Shown one piece after another: positions 34,092-42,158 of a DNA stretch of 64,000 nucleotides; the first letter of the stretch is position 1; each line of letters opens with the position of its first letter. The notes beneath the pieces are model-generated. The model made no database searches. It was not told the DNA's origin and saw nothing but the letters and a program-made list of their open reading frames with translations. The stretch spans positions 62,001 through 126,000 of the forward strand of contig NZ_LWBS01000033.1 in NCBI RefSeq assembly GCF_001652265.1. Direction: 5' to 3'. The DNA comes from Rhizobium leguminosarum (GTDB taxonomy: Bacteria; Pseudomonadota; Alphaproteobacteria; Rhizobiales; Rhizobiaceae). Made by a program: the position numbers and the translations under genes.

Positions 34092-34985
34092 CTATTTCAG
34101 CGTCGCGCGCAGGCGCGGCGTCGCGAAATCGAGCAGCGCCCGCAGTTTCAGGGGCACCAGGCCTTGCGCGGGATAGACGAGATGCACCGGCGCCGGCGGC
34201 GGTTCGAAAACTTGGAGCACCGGCACCAGCAGCCCGGCCATCTCGGCGCGTGCGGCCTGGTAGGAGAGCACGCGGGTGATGCCGAGACCGGCGACAGCCG
34301 CATCGACCGCGGCCTCGGCAGTGTTGACCGCCAGCCGCGAGCGGATCGGCACCGCGAGATCATGTTTCCCCTCGGTGAATGTCCAACTCAGCATCGAGGC
34401 CATACCCTCGAAGGTGACGCAGTCATGCCCAGCGAGATCGCCTGGATGCCAGGGGAGGGCGTGCCGCGTCAGATAATCCGGGCTGGCATAGACCGTGCGG
34501 CGGATCGCGCCGAGCCTTGTGGCGATCAGGTTGCTGTCCGGCAGGTTGCCGATCCTAAGCGCTACGTCGATATGATCCTCGACGAGGTTCGATAACCGGT
34601 CGCCAAGCATCAGCCGCAGATTGATATCGGGATAGGCTTTCAGGAAATCCACCACGACAGGCAGGACGTGCAGCCGCCCGAAGACGATCGGTGCGGTCAT
34701 CGTCAGCTCGCCCTTCGGGGCGCTGTATTCACCGGCTGCCGTCCGTTCCGCCTCTTCCACCCGATCGAGAATCTCCCGCGCCGCCTCGACATAGGAACGG
34801 CCGGCTTCCGTCAGCGTGATCTTCCGGTTGCTCCGTTGCAGCAACTGTGCGTTGAGATGTGTTTCCAGTTCCGAAACCTTGCGGCTGACGGTTGCGAGCG
34901 GGGATCGCAGATGCCGTGAGGCGGCCGAGAGGCTGCCCTGTTCGACAACGGCAAGAAGCACGGTCATGGCGTCGAGGCGGTCCAT
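34092..34985 (-). CDS. LysR family transcriptional regulator
   Basis: 297 aa. HTH at the N-terminus (VVEQGSLSAASRHLRSPLAT, VSRKVSELE), of the AaeR/DsdC-like cluster that opens MDRLDAMTVLLAVVEQGS. The effector domain includes LPVVVDFLKAYPDINLRLML. ATG at 34985 with AAGGA upstream. It is divergent from the GST gene at 35130, the probable target. Unknown inducer. Confidence 0.9.
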   Translation of the reverse strand: MDRLDAMTVLLAVVEQGSLSAASRHLRSPLATVSRKVSELETHLNAQLLQRSNRKITLTEAGRSYVEAAREILDRVEEAERTAAGEYSAPKGELTMTAPIVFGRLHVLPVVVDFLKAYPDINLRLMLGDRLSNLVEDHIDVALRIGNLPDSNLIATRLGAIRRTVYASPDYLTRHALPWHPGDLAGHDCVTFEGMASMLSWTFTEGKHDLAVPIRSRLAVNTAEAAVDAAVAGLGITRVLSYQAARAEMAGLLVPVLQVFEPPPAPVHLVYPAQGLVPLKLRALLDFATPRLRATLK

Positions 34986-35129
34986 TCTATCCTTCCATGA
35001 ATTGGTAAGATGCCTTCCAGATTACCATTCTACTGCAGCCAGATGGAAGGCAGTAAATTACGCGGCCGATGGTTCGAAGCGGCCATCGCCAAACCGCGTC
35101 CCGTCGATTAGCAGACCAAAGGAACCATC

Positions 35130-35741
35130 ATGAAACTCTACCATCATCCGCTTTCCGGCCATTCGCACCGGGCTCACCTGTTCCTGTCGCTGCTTGGCGT
35201 GCCCTATGAACTGGTCGAGGTCGACCTGGCGGCAGGCGCCCACAAGGCGCCGGACTTTCTGAAGCTCAATCCCTTTGGCCAGGTGCCGGTGCTCGACGAC
35301 AATGGCACGGTCATTGCCGATTCTTCTGCCATCCTCGTCTATCTCGCGCGCAAATACGGCCGCACCGACTGGCTGCCGGAAGAGGCGGTGGCCGCGGCGC
35401 GGATACAGAAATGGCTCTCGGTTGCATCAGGCGAGATCGCCTACGGACCCTGTGCAGCGCGGCTGGTCACCGTCTTCGGCGCCGATTTCCGCACCGACGA
35501 AGTGATCGGCCGGGCGCACCGCATTCTCGCGCTGATCGAGGCGGAACTCCACGGCCGCAGCTTCCTGCTCGGCGACAATCCTGTGATCGCCGACGTGGCG
35601 CTCTACAGCTACATCGCCAACGCACCGGAGGGCAATGTCGATATCTCGGCCTATCCAAGCGTTCGTGCCTGGCTTGCGCGCATCGAGGCCCTGCCGGGTT
35701 TCGTCGGTTTTCGCAAGACCAAGATCGGCCTTGCCGCGTGA
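35130..35741 (+). CDS. Glutathione S-transferase family protein
   Basis: 203 aa. N-terminal thioredoxin-like domain ([48 protein letters not shown]) followed by the all-helical C-terminal domain with [17 protein letters not shown] at 35130 with AAGGA upstream. First gene of a probable GST-flavoprotein unit divergent from LysR. Could conjugate glutathione to electrophiles or act in aromatic breakdown; specific substrate unknown. Confidence 0.92.
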   Translation: MKLYHHPLSGHSHRAHLFLSLLGVPYELVEVDLAAGAHKAPDFLKLNPFGQVPVLDDNGTVIADSSAILVYLARKYGRTDWLPEEAVAAARIQKWLSVASGEIAYGPCAARLVTVFGADFRTDEVIGRAHRILALIEAELHGRSFLLGDNPVIADVALYSYIANAPEGNVDISAYPSVRAWLARIEALPGFVGFRKTKIGLAA

Positions 35742-35801
35742 CAAGCCGCCGGGGCAGGTCGCTGTCCCGGTTCCCCAAATGTTGCCCAAAAGGAGGCTGT
35801 G

Positions 35802-36734
35802 ATGCTGGAGCAGACAAGACAGGACGCCACATCGCCCTGGCACAAGGGCGAACTCGCCATGCAGCGCAGTGTCGGTGTCGCTGAACGCATGGACGGGCCG
35901 GGACGGAATTTCGTCCGCAAGGCCATGCCGGAGCAGCACCGCGCCTTCTTTCCGATGCTGCCTTTCGTCGTGCTCGGCGCGGTCGATGCCAAGGACGATG
36001 TCTGGGCAACGGTCAGGGCCGAGCGCCCGGGTTTCATGGCTTCGCCGGAGCCGGAGATTCTCGAGGTCCGCCTGCCGCGCGACGCAGGCGATCCTGCCGA
36101 TGCCGGCATGGAGGATGGCGATGCGATCGCGATGCTCGGCATCCAGCTCGAGACCCGGCGGCGCAACCGGCTGAACGGCGTGATCCGCAGGACGGATGCT
36201 GGAGCTTTCCAAGTGCGCGTCGGCCAGAGCTTCGGCAATTGCCCGCAATATATCCAGCCTCGCTCTTCCGCCTTCGTCCGCGATCCCGATATGCCCACGA
36301 CGATGGCACCCATTCATTCCGGCCAACTCGACGATCGGGCGCGACAGATGGTGGAGGGCGCCGATACGTTTTTCGTCGCCTCCTATGTCGACCGCGACAA
36401 TGGCGAGCGGCAGGTGGACGTGTCCCATCGTGGCGGCAATGCCGGCTTCGTCCATATCGGCGCCGACGGCGTGCTGACCATTCCAGACTTTCCCGGCAAT
36501 CGGTTCTTCAACACGCTCGGTAATTTCCTCGTCAACCCGAAGGCGGGGCTGGTGTTCATCGATTTCGAAAGCGGCGACATACTGCAGATGACGGGCAGGG
36601 TCGAGGTACTGATGGATTCGCCTGAGATCGCCACCTTTCAACGGGCTGAACGGCTGTGGCGTTTCACGCCCGAAAAGATCGTGCTGCGCCCAGATGCCCT
36701 GCCGCTGCGGTGGAGCCTGCATTCCAACCTCTGA
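35802..36734 (+). CDS. Pyridoxamine 5'-phosphate oxidase-like FMN-binding protein
   Basis: 310 aa, ATG at 35802 with AGGAGG 5 bases upstream. The C-terminal half carries the split-barrel fold (QVDVSHRGGNAGFVHIGADG; LTIPDFPGNRFFNTLGNFLV) seen in the PNPOx-related flavin proteins often placed beside GST genes. The N-terminal ~100 residues begin with a WHKGELAMQRSVG patch. It lies 60 bases after the GST and is probably co-transcribed with it. Enzymatic role unproven. Confidence 0.85.
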   Translation: MLEQTRQDATSPWHKGELAMQRSVGVAERMDGPGRNFVRKAMPEQHRAFFPMLPFVVLGAVDAKDDVWATVRAERPGFMASPEPEILEVRLPRDAGDPADAGMEDGDAIAMLGIQLETRRRNRLNGVIRRTDAGAFQVRVGQSFGNCPQYIQPRSSAFVRDPDMPTTMAPIHSGQLDDRARQMVEGADTFFVASYVDRDNGERQVDVSHRGGNAGFVHIGADGVLTIPDFPGNRFFNTLGNFLVNPKAGLVFIDFESGDILQMTGRVEVLMDSPEIATFQRAERLWRFTPEKIVLRPDALPLRWSLHSNL

Positions 36735-36764
36735 GGCGAAACGCCGCCTCGAATCGGCTTGCCA

Positions 36765-36790
36765 ATCATTGTACCTATCAGTACAATGAT
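36765..36790. promoter_or_regulatory. Palindrome upstream of DUF1348/TetR unit, probable TetR operator
   Basis: ATCATTGTAC-ctatca-GTACAATGAT, a perfect 10-bp inverted repeat with 6-base spacer, ending 32 bases before the DUF1348 start. A further CAGTAC half-site follows at 36798-36803. The downstream TetR gene at 37305 is the natural candidate for binding. Confidence 0.7.
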
Positions 36791-36822
36791 AACCGTTCAG
36801 TACAGGAGCGCCCGGAGACCCT

Positions 36823-37284
36823 ATGTCCAGCCTCGTCCCGCCTTTCACCCTTGAGACAGCCACCCAGAAAGTCCGTCTTGCCGAGGATGGTTGGAACAGC
36901 CGTGATGCCGAGGGCGTCTCGCTCGTCTATACGCCGGACAGCCGCTGGCGGAACCGTGCCGAATTCATCACCGGCCGCGCCGAGATCGTCGCCTTCCTCA
37001 CCCGCAAATGGGCAAAGGAGCTGGATTACCGGCTGATCAAGGAGATCTGGGCCTTCACCGATCATCGCATCGCCGTGCGCTTCGCCTATGAATGGCACGA
37101 TGACAGCGGCAACTGGTTCCGCTCTTATGGCAACGAGAACTGGGAGTTCGACGCGGCCGGCTTGATGCAGCGCCGCTTCGCCTGCATCAATGACCTGCCG
37201 ATCCGGGAATCGGAGCGCAAGTACCACTGGCCGCTCGGCCGGCGGCCGGACGACCATCCCGGTCTGACCGAACTCGGCCTCTAA
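36823..37284 (+). CDS. DUF1348 / NTF2-like family protein
   Basis: 153 aa with the SnoaL/NTF2-like cone fold signature. The start [20 protein letters not shown] is followed by [20 protein letters not shown] and [24 protein letters not shown] strands. The C-terminal [15 protein letters not shown] is characteristic of DUF1348. First gene of a two-gene unit with TetR, 20 bases apart. Biochemical role unknown. Confidence 0.88.
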   Translation: MSSLVPPFTLETATQKVRLAEDGWNSRDAEGVSLVYTPDSRWRNRAEFITGRAEIVAFLTRKWAKELDYRLIKEIWAFTDHRIAVRFAYEWHDDSGNWFRSYGNENWEFDAAGLMQRRFACINDLPIRESERKYHWPLGRRPDDHPGLTELGL

Positions 37285-37304
37285 ACAAGCCAAGGAAGCC
37301 GCGG

Positions 37305-37865
37305 GTGAAGACCGTCTACGAACGCGCCGACATCGTACCGCTGCTGGCGGAAATCTTCCGCGAGCTCGGCTATGAGGGCACGTCACTCAGCCGCATCACC
37401 GAACGCACCGGCATCGGCAAGGGCAGCCTCTACCACTTCTTTCCCGGCGGCAAGCAGGAGATGGCGGGCGCCGTGCTCGCCGATGTCGATGCCTGGTTCG
37501 AACATGCGATCTATCAGCCGCTGAGAAAGGACGACGCCGATCAGGCGATCGCGGCGATGTGGACGAATGTGAGCGACTACTTCCGCTCCGGCCGCCGCAT
37601 CTGCCTCGTCGGCGCCTTTGCGCTTGACGAAACCCGCGAGCGGTTTTCAGCAGCGATCGGCGATTATTTCATCCGCTGGATCGACGCCTTGCGTTCGGCG
37701 CTGATGCGGGCAGGCTGCCCCGAGGGGGAGGCGCAAACGCTCGCCGAGGAGGGCGTCGCGGGCATTCAAGGCGCGCTGGTGCTGTCGCGCGCGCTTGATG
37801 ATAGGATGGTTTTTACCCGATCATTGGACACGCTGGCGAAACGGTTTGATTCTGTGATGCGATGA
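37305..37865 (+). CDS. TetR family transcriptional regulator
   Basis: 186 aa, GTG start at 37305 with AAGGA at 37292-37296. HTH residues SLSRITERTGIGKGSLYHFF are followed by PGGKQEMAGAVL, typical of the TetR subgroup that contains LmrA/YxaF-like repressors. It lies 20 bases behind the DUF1348 gene and likely represses the pair through the palindrome at 36765. Ligand unknown. Confidence 0.9.
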   Translation: MKTVYERADIVPLLAEIFRELGYEGTSLSRITERTGIGKGSLYHFFPGGKQEMAGAVLADVDAWFEHAIYQPLRKDDADQAIAAMWTNVSDYFRSGRRICLVGAFALDETRERFSAAIGDYFIRWIDALRSALMRAGCPEGEAQTLAEEGVAGIQGALVLSRALDDRMVFTRSLDTLAKRFDSVMR

Positions 37866-38007
37866 GGGGCGGTAATGTGATGAGGGGGCAAACCGCTGGA
37901 CGTTGATTGCAACTGTGAAAAATCACCCGGCCACGAGTGACTGGCCGGGGCATTGATCGGGCGCTGCGCGGCGCTCGAGCTTACATTGGTAGCGTTTTGC
38001 GTCTGTT

Positions 38008-38139
38008 TCAGCGTTGTTGTTGAGGCTGCTGGGCCGGGCGCGTATTTTCCCGTTCAGGGCGAACCTGGCGCCATTCGTTTTCCATCTGATCGACGACATG
38101 CTGGGGAATGGTGGTTTGGCTATTGGCGGGCGTCTGCAT
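38008..38139 (-). CDS. Small hydrophilic protein (43 aa)
   Basis: ATG at 38139 with AGAGGAGA ribosome site 8 bases upstream. Sequence begins MQTPANSQTTIPQHVVDQME and ends in a Gln-rich PAQQPQQQR tail. Likely disordered. The strong ribosome site is the main support. Two overlapping longer frames (38192 and 38199 starts) lack one. Confidence 0.45.
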   Translation of the reverse strand: MQTPANSQTTIPQHVVDQMENEWRQVRPERENTRPAQQPQQQR

Positions 38140-38296
38140 CGGAAGTCTCCTCTGTTCGTGGTAAGGCTTCGGGGCAAGAAGATGCATTGCATAAGACAAA
38201 AGGCGTGTAAATCAGTGGCTTAAACACTTTAAACGATTAAATGGAATTTAATCGATTAAGACGGTTTTAACCATGATATTTCGAGGGAAGCGCGGA

Positions 38297-39001
38297 ATGG
38301 TTGTCCACATGGACCGGGCATTCTTTTTCGATACGGTACGGCACCGACTCTTCAAAGGAAACCTGACTCAGCCTCAGGTAGTGGGCATCACGGCGATTCT
38401 CGACGCTTGGGAAGAACGGTTTGCCGATGCCGACCGGCGGTGGCTCGCCTATATCCTCGCAACCGCTTATCACGAGACTGCCTATACGATGCAGCCGGTG
38501 CGTGAGACGCTGGCGGAAAGCGATGCGCGCGCGGTCGAGATCCTGGAGACGGCCTTTGCCGCAGGCCGGCTCTCCTGGGTGAAGACGCCCTACTGGCGGC
38601 CGGACGAGGATGGCTGCAGCTGGCTCGGCCGCGGCCTGGTGCAGCTCACCCATAAGCGGAACTATGAGGCGATGAGTGCGCTGACGGGGATCGACCTGGT
38701 TGCCGAACCCGACCGGGCGATGGAGATGGATGCGGCGGTGACGATCCTGATCGAGGGCATGCTGCAGGGCAGCTTTACCGGCCACAAGCTCGCCGATCAT
38801 CTGAATGCAACGACCGCCGACTGGGTGAATGCGCGCCGCATCGTCAACGGCACCGACCGGGCGGAAAAACTCGCAGCTTACGCCATGGATTTCGATGCGG
38901 CGATACGTCCCGATGCGACGCATGGCATGCTCGCGCGGTTGAAGGCCTGGGGCTTGCATGTTATCGCCCGGCTGACGCTTGGGGCGCCGCGCGTCCGATA
39001 G
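38297..39001 (+). CDS. Glycoside hydrolase family 19-like (lysozyme/chitinase) enzyme
   Basis: 234 aa from the ATG at 38297 (GAGGGAA 7 bases upstream). Catalytic-region pattern AYILATAYHETAYTMQPVRE near residue 48 holds the presumed catalytic Glu, and WLGRGLVQLTHKRNYEAMSA near 108 is the family's second signature. No signal peptide is present, as in phage endolysins, which would cleave peptidoglycan. No phage genes adjoin, so it is an orphan, either a domesticated phage lysin or part of a cell-wall function. Confidence 0.82.
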   Translation: MVVHMDRAFFFDTVRHRLFKGNLTQPQVVGITAILDAWEERFADADRRWLAYILATAYHETAYTMQPVRETLAESDARAVEILETAFAAGRLSWVKTPYWRPDEDGCSWLGRGLVQLTHKRNYEAMSALTGIDLVAEPDRAMEMDAAVTILIEGMLQGSFTGHKLADHLNATTADWVNARRIVNGTDRAEKLAAYAMDFDAAIRPDATHGMLARLKAWGLHVIARLTLGAPRVR

Positions 39002-39052
39002 GATGCGCCAAGGTCGCTCCATCATTTTGATAAATCTGACAGGAGCTTCCGC

Positions 39053-39358
39053 GTGATCCGTCATATCGTCTTCTTCACCGTGCAGGAGGAACATCTGCAG
39101 GAGGTGAGGGCCGGGCTTTCGATTCTGACCGGCATTCCGCATGCGCGGCTGCTGGAAATCGGCACCAACGTGAAGACCGATCAGCTAGGCACCGAGATCG
39201 ATCTTGTGGTGTATGGCGAATTCGACGATGAGGCGGCCCTTGCCGCCTACAAGGCGCATCCCGATTACCAGCTCTCGATCGAGCGCGTACGGCCGCTCCG
39301 GGAAAAGCGGATCGCCGCCGATTACGACAGCGGCACGGCGGTGACGCGGCCGCTCTGA
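39053..39358 (+). CDS. Dabb (stress-responsive A/B barrel) family protein
   Basis: 101 aa, GTG start at 39053 with AGGAG upstream. IRHIVFFTVQEEHLQEVRAG opens the dimeric alpha-beta barrel fold, with DLVVYGEFDDEAALAAYKAH-PDY as the family's central motif. Cytoplasmic; members are of varied or unknown function. Monocistronic or co-transcribed with the upstream lysozyme-like gene (51 bases apart). Confidence 0.88.
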   Translation: MIRHIVFFTVQEEHLQEVRAGLSILTGIPHARLLEIGTNVKTDQLGTEIDLVVYGEFDDEAALAAYKAHPDYQLSIERVRPLREKRIAADYDSGTAVTRPL

Positions 39359-39601
39359 ATTGCCCAAGCATCCGGCTGCTAAGCTACATTCTATTGAAAT
39401 TTCAAATGGATGAATGATTGTCCGAATTCGGATCGCTGTGAAGCTGACTCAACTTCTGAGCCACCGGATTCAACTTTCGAAAAAGCGGCGGCAGGCGATT
39501 CAAAAGATTCATCAAAAAGGGGTTGCTGGTTCATGGTCTGGTTGCCGCAGCGGTTGCGGCGCGCGGGCGAAAAGCCGCTCTCGTCCATGCGTGGATGATA
39601 A
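39359..39601. other. Intergenic region with only doubtful short frames
   Basis: Short frames on both strands (62 codons at 39410 rightward; 47 codons ending 39391 leftward) overlap each other and lack recognisable similarity. I call neither. Confidence 0.3.
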
Positions 39602-40828
39602 TCAGGAAACATTAAGAATGGCTGACCCCGATGCACGGGCGCCGCGCACCAGCGCCATCAGCATCAGCACGAAGATGAGCGACAATGCCGCGAGAGCGGC
39701 GCAGGCGGCGAGCGCCGGGCCGGTGCCGGCGCGGTCGAGGATGGCGGTGAAGATGACCGGGGCGATGGCGTTGGCGAGATTTTGCGGCAGCGACAGCCTG
39801 GCCGATTGCAGGCCGAATTCGCGCGGTGAAAACAGCGCCAGCGGCAGCAGCGCGCGGGCGACGGTCATGACGCCGGCACCGAAGCCGTAGAGTAGGATGA
39901 AGGTGACGAGCAGCGGTGTCGACGGACTGGCGAAGAGCATCATCAGGAAACTCATTGCCATCAGGCTGATACCCATGGCCGCGCTGAGCATGGGGTTGCC
40001 GCGCCGGCCGAGCAGCATGTCGAGGAAACGCGCTGAGATGCCGAGGACGCCGCGCGCCGAGCCGAGCTGCAGCGCAAAGGCCGGCGAGGCGCCGGATTGG
40101 CGAAAGATCTCGAGCAGCGACGGGGAGATGCCGAAGGTGATGAAGGTCGAGATCGTCGTCGCCGCGGCGATCAGCAAGAAGGCCTTGCGCTGCTCAGCTT
40201 TCGACAGCGGCACCGGGGCGATCTCAGCCGTGCCGCCTTCGACATGCGTTGCGATCGGTTTCGGCAGGGCGAAAAGATGCAGCGGCAGGCAGACGAAGAA
40301 TTGCAGCGCCGCGCAGACGAGAAAGGTGAGGCGCCAGCCGACCGTCTCGTTGAGCAGGCTGAGGATCGGCCAGAAGATGGCGCTCGATAGCCCGGTGAAC
40401 AGCATCAGGATGGCGATGACGCGTTTGCCGTTCGCCCCCTCGCGCTCGACGACGGCGGTATAGGCTGGTGCCGAGAGGCCAAATGCGCCGCCGATGCCGA
40501 TGATGACCCAGGCGCTCGCATAGAGCACGATGCCGTTTGCGGCGGCAAGCAGCAGCAGGCCAAGCGCAAAGGTCAGCGAGGCGGCCGAAAGTACTCGGGC
40601 AGCACCATAGCGGCCGAGCCATCGGCCGGTCGCGGGACCGACAATGGCGCTGACCACCATCATGATCGTCAGGCCGGCAAATACCACCTCGTTCGCCAGG
40701 CCGAGATCCGGCGCTATGACGCGGCCCATGACCCCGAGCATGTCGAAAGTCGTGCCCCAGCCGATCAGCTGGGTAACGGCAAGGACGGTGACCGTCTGCG
40801 CCGAGCGGAAGCGGGAGGATTTTGGCAT
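39602..40828 (-). CDS. MFS transporter
   Basis: 408 aa, 12 predicted membrane helices. A start QLIGWGTTFDMLGVMGRVIA and the motif A-like ATGRWLGRYGAARVLSAASL near residue 65 indicate a major facilitator of the YnfM/nitrate-permease-like set (CynX-type). Function and substrate not assigned. The gene stands alone, facing the Dabb gene. Confidence 0.85.
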   Translation of the reverse strand: MPKSSRFRSAQTVTVLAVTQLIGWGTTFDMLGVMGRVIAPDLGLANEVVFAGLTIMMVVSAIVGPATGRWLGRYGAARVLSAASLTFALGLLLLAAANGIVLYASAWVIIGIGGAFGLSAPAYTAVVEREGANGKRVIAILMLFTGLSSAIFWPILSLLNETVGWRLTFLVCAALQFFVCLPLHLFALPKPIATHVEGGTAEIAPVPLSKAEQRKAFLLIAAATTISTFITFGISPSLLEIFRQSGASPAFALQLGSARGVLGISARFLDMLLGRRGNPMLSAAMGISLMAMSFLMMLFASPSTPLLVTFILLYGFGAGVMTVARALLPLALFSPREFGLQSARLSLPQNLANAIAPVIFTAILDRAGTGPALAACAALAALSLIFVLMLMALVRGARASGSAILNVS

Positions 40829-41182
40829 TGATGCTGAAACGGTCTGAAATGCGGGGGCAGCAACGACATAACAGTTTCAACCGGCCGGTGAAAGCTGTGG
40901 TCGGCAGGAATCAGAAGAGCGCGGACGATTCGCAGACAAAGACTATGGTGTCGGTCCCGCCGGCTCCCCATCTTTACGGGAGGTGATAAAGAACGCGTGG
41001 ATTCCAAGGCTGGAGGCCATCGTTTTGGGGCGCTACGGCGGCAGTTTCCAGGCGCTGAAACAGGCCGCCCCGAACAGTCGAGAACAGTTCTAGACACCCT
41101 GCATTACAGCGCATTCATTTGCCATTCAGGTCGCGTGAGTACATATTCGGGGCAAGTTGGCATTACCTTGAAAGCATAACAC
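40829..41182. promoter_or_regulatory. Upstream region of the feuNPQ-like operon
   Basis: About 350 bases between the MFS start and the small exported protein. It must contain the operon promoter; a 60-codon frame at 40997-41179 shows no family resemblance. AT content rises toward 41100-41180. No specific binding motif could be fixed. Confidence 0.4.
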
Positions 41183-41431
41183 ATGGCCTTTCCTCTGAGC
41201 GTCGCAGCATTGGCCGCCGGACTGGTGGTATCGGCGCCCTCACCGGACGCCACGGGCACTTTTGTCCTGCGTGTCGGAGGCGATTGCAGCGCCGCCGCAG
41301 CCCAGGTCGTCGAGCAGACCGGTGGCCAGCTCCTGTCCGTGCAACCGGTGGGCGATACCTGCATCATCACCGTTCTTGTGCAGGGCAACGGCCAGCGTCC
41401 ACGCAAAGTCACGGTAAAGGTTCCGATGTAG
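41183..41431 (+). CDS. feuN: Small exported protein, feuN-like (82 aa)
   Basis: An N-terminal hydrophobic signal (FPLSVAALAAGLVVSAPSP) precedes a short periplasmic domain containing two cysteines (GGDCSAAAAQVV and GDTCIITVLV), which may form a disulphide. In Sinorhizobium meliloti a small periplasmic protein, FeuN, encoded next to feuP-feuQ restrains the sensor FeuQ; position, size and export signal fit. The identity is inferred from location, not from aligned sequence. Gap to feuP is 55 bases. Confidence 0.6.
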   Translation: MAFPLSVAALAAGLVVSAPSPDATGTFVLRVGGDCSAAAAQVVEQTGGQLLSVQPVGDTCIITVLVQGNGQRPRKVTVKVPM

Positions 41432-41486
41432 GCGGAATCGGCTTATTCAGGACATTGATTGATTTGAAGCGGACGAAGGCGGACCG

Positions 41487-42158
41487 ATGCGCATCCTGGT
41501 AGTCGAAGACGACGTTAATCTGAACCGGCAACTGGCCGACACGCTGAAGGAGGCGGGCTATGTCGTCGATCAGGCGTTCGATGGCGAGGAAGGCCATTTC
41601 CTCGGCGACACCGAACCCTATGACGCCATCATCCTCGATATCGGCCTGCCGGAGATGGACGGGGTCACCGTTCTTGAGAAATGGCGTGGCGCCGGCCGCG
41701 GCGTGCCGGTGCTGATCCTGACGGCGCGCGACCGATGGAGCGACAAGGTCGCCGGCATCGATGCCGGTGCCGACGATTACGTCACCAAGCCCTTCCATGT
41801 CGAGGAAGTGCTGGCCCGCATTCGGGCACTGATCCGACGTGCGGCCGGGCATTCCTCATCCGAGATCATCTGCGGGCCGGTACGCCTCGATACCAAATCC
41901 TCGAAGGCGACGGTCAACGGCACGACGCTGAAGTTGACCTCGCACGAATATCGCCTGCTTTCCTATCTCATGCATCACATGGGCGAGGTCGTCTCGCGCA
42001 CGGAACTGGTCGAGCATATGTACGACCAGGATTTCGACCGTGATTCCAACACGATCGAAGTCTTCGTCGGCCGCCTGCGCAAGAAAATGGGCGTCGACCT
42101 GATCGAAACGGTGCGCGGTCTCGGTTACCGCATCCAAGCGCCGAAACATGCGAATTAA
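41487..42158 (+). CDS. feuP: Response regulator FeuP (OmpR/PhoP family)
   Basis: 223 aa. Receiver domain with acidic pocket (VVEDD), phospho-acceptor Asp51 in ILDIGLPEMDG and the conserved Lys in YVTKPFH. The C-terminal winged helix ends in VGRLRKKMGVDLIETVRGLG-YRI. Located in the feuPQ-cycHJKL neighbourhood described in R. leguminosarum, where FeuPQ affects high-affinity iron uptake; in S. meliloti FeuP controls cyclic glucan export genes. Its end overlaps the feuQ start by 11 bases. Confidence 0.9.
   Translation: MRILVVEDDVNLNRQLADTLKEAGYVVDQAFDGEEGHFLGDTEPYDAIILDIGLPEMDGVTVLEKWRGAGRGVPVLILTARDRWSDKVAGIDAGADDYVTKPFHVEEVLARIRALIRRAAGHSSSEIICGPVRLDTKSSKATVNGTTLKLTSHEYRLLSYLMHHMGEVVSRTELVEHMYDQDFDRDSNTIEVFVGRLRKKMGVDLIETVRGLGYRIQAPKHAN

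Noticed and set aside
38297..39358. Prophage hypothesis for the lysozyme-like gene
   Set aside because: No holin, tail, capsid, integrase or attachment-site genes adjoin; the flanks are ordinary chromosomal genes.
39391..39636. Overlapping short frames on both strands
   Set aside because: Neither strand shows similarity or an unambiguous ribosome site; left as intergenic.
40997..41179. 60-codon frame upstream of the feuN-like gene
   Set aside because: Has a GTG start with a nearby purine-rich stretch, but no similarity or membrane/signal feature; more likely leader or promoter DNA.
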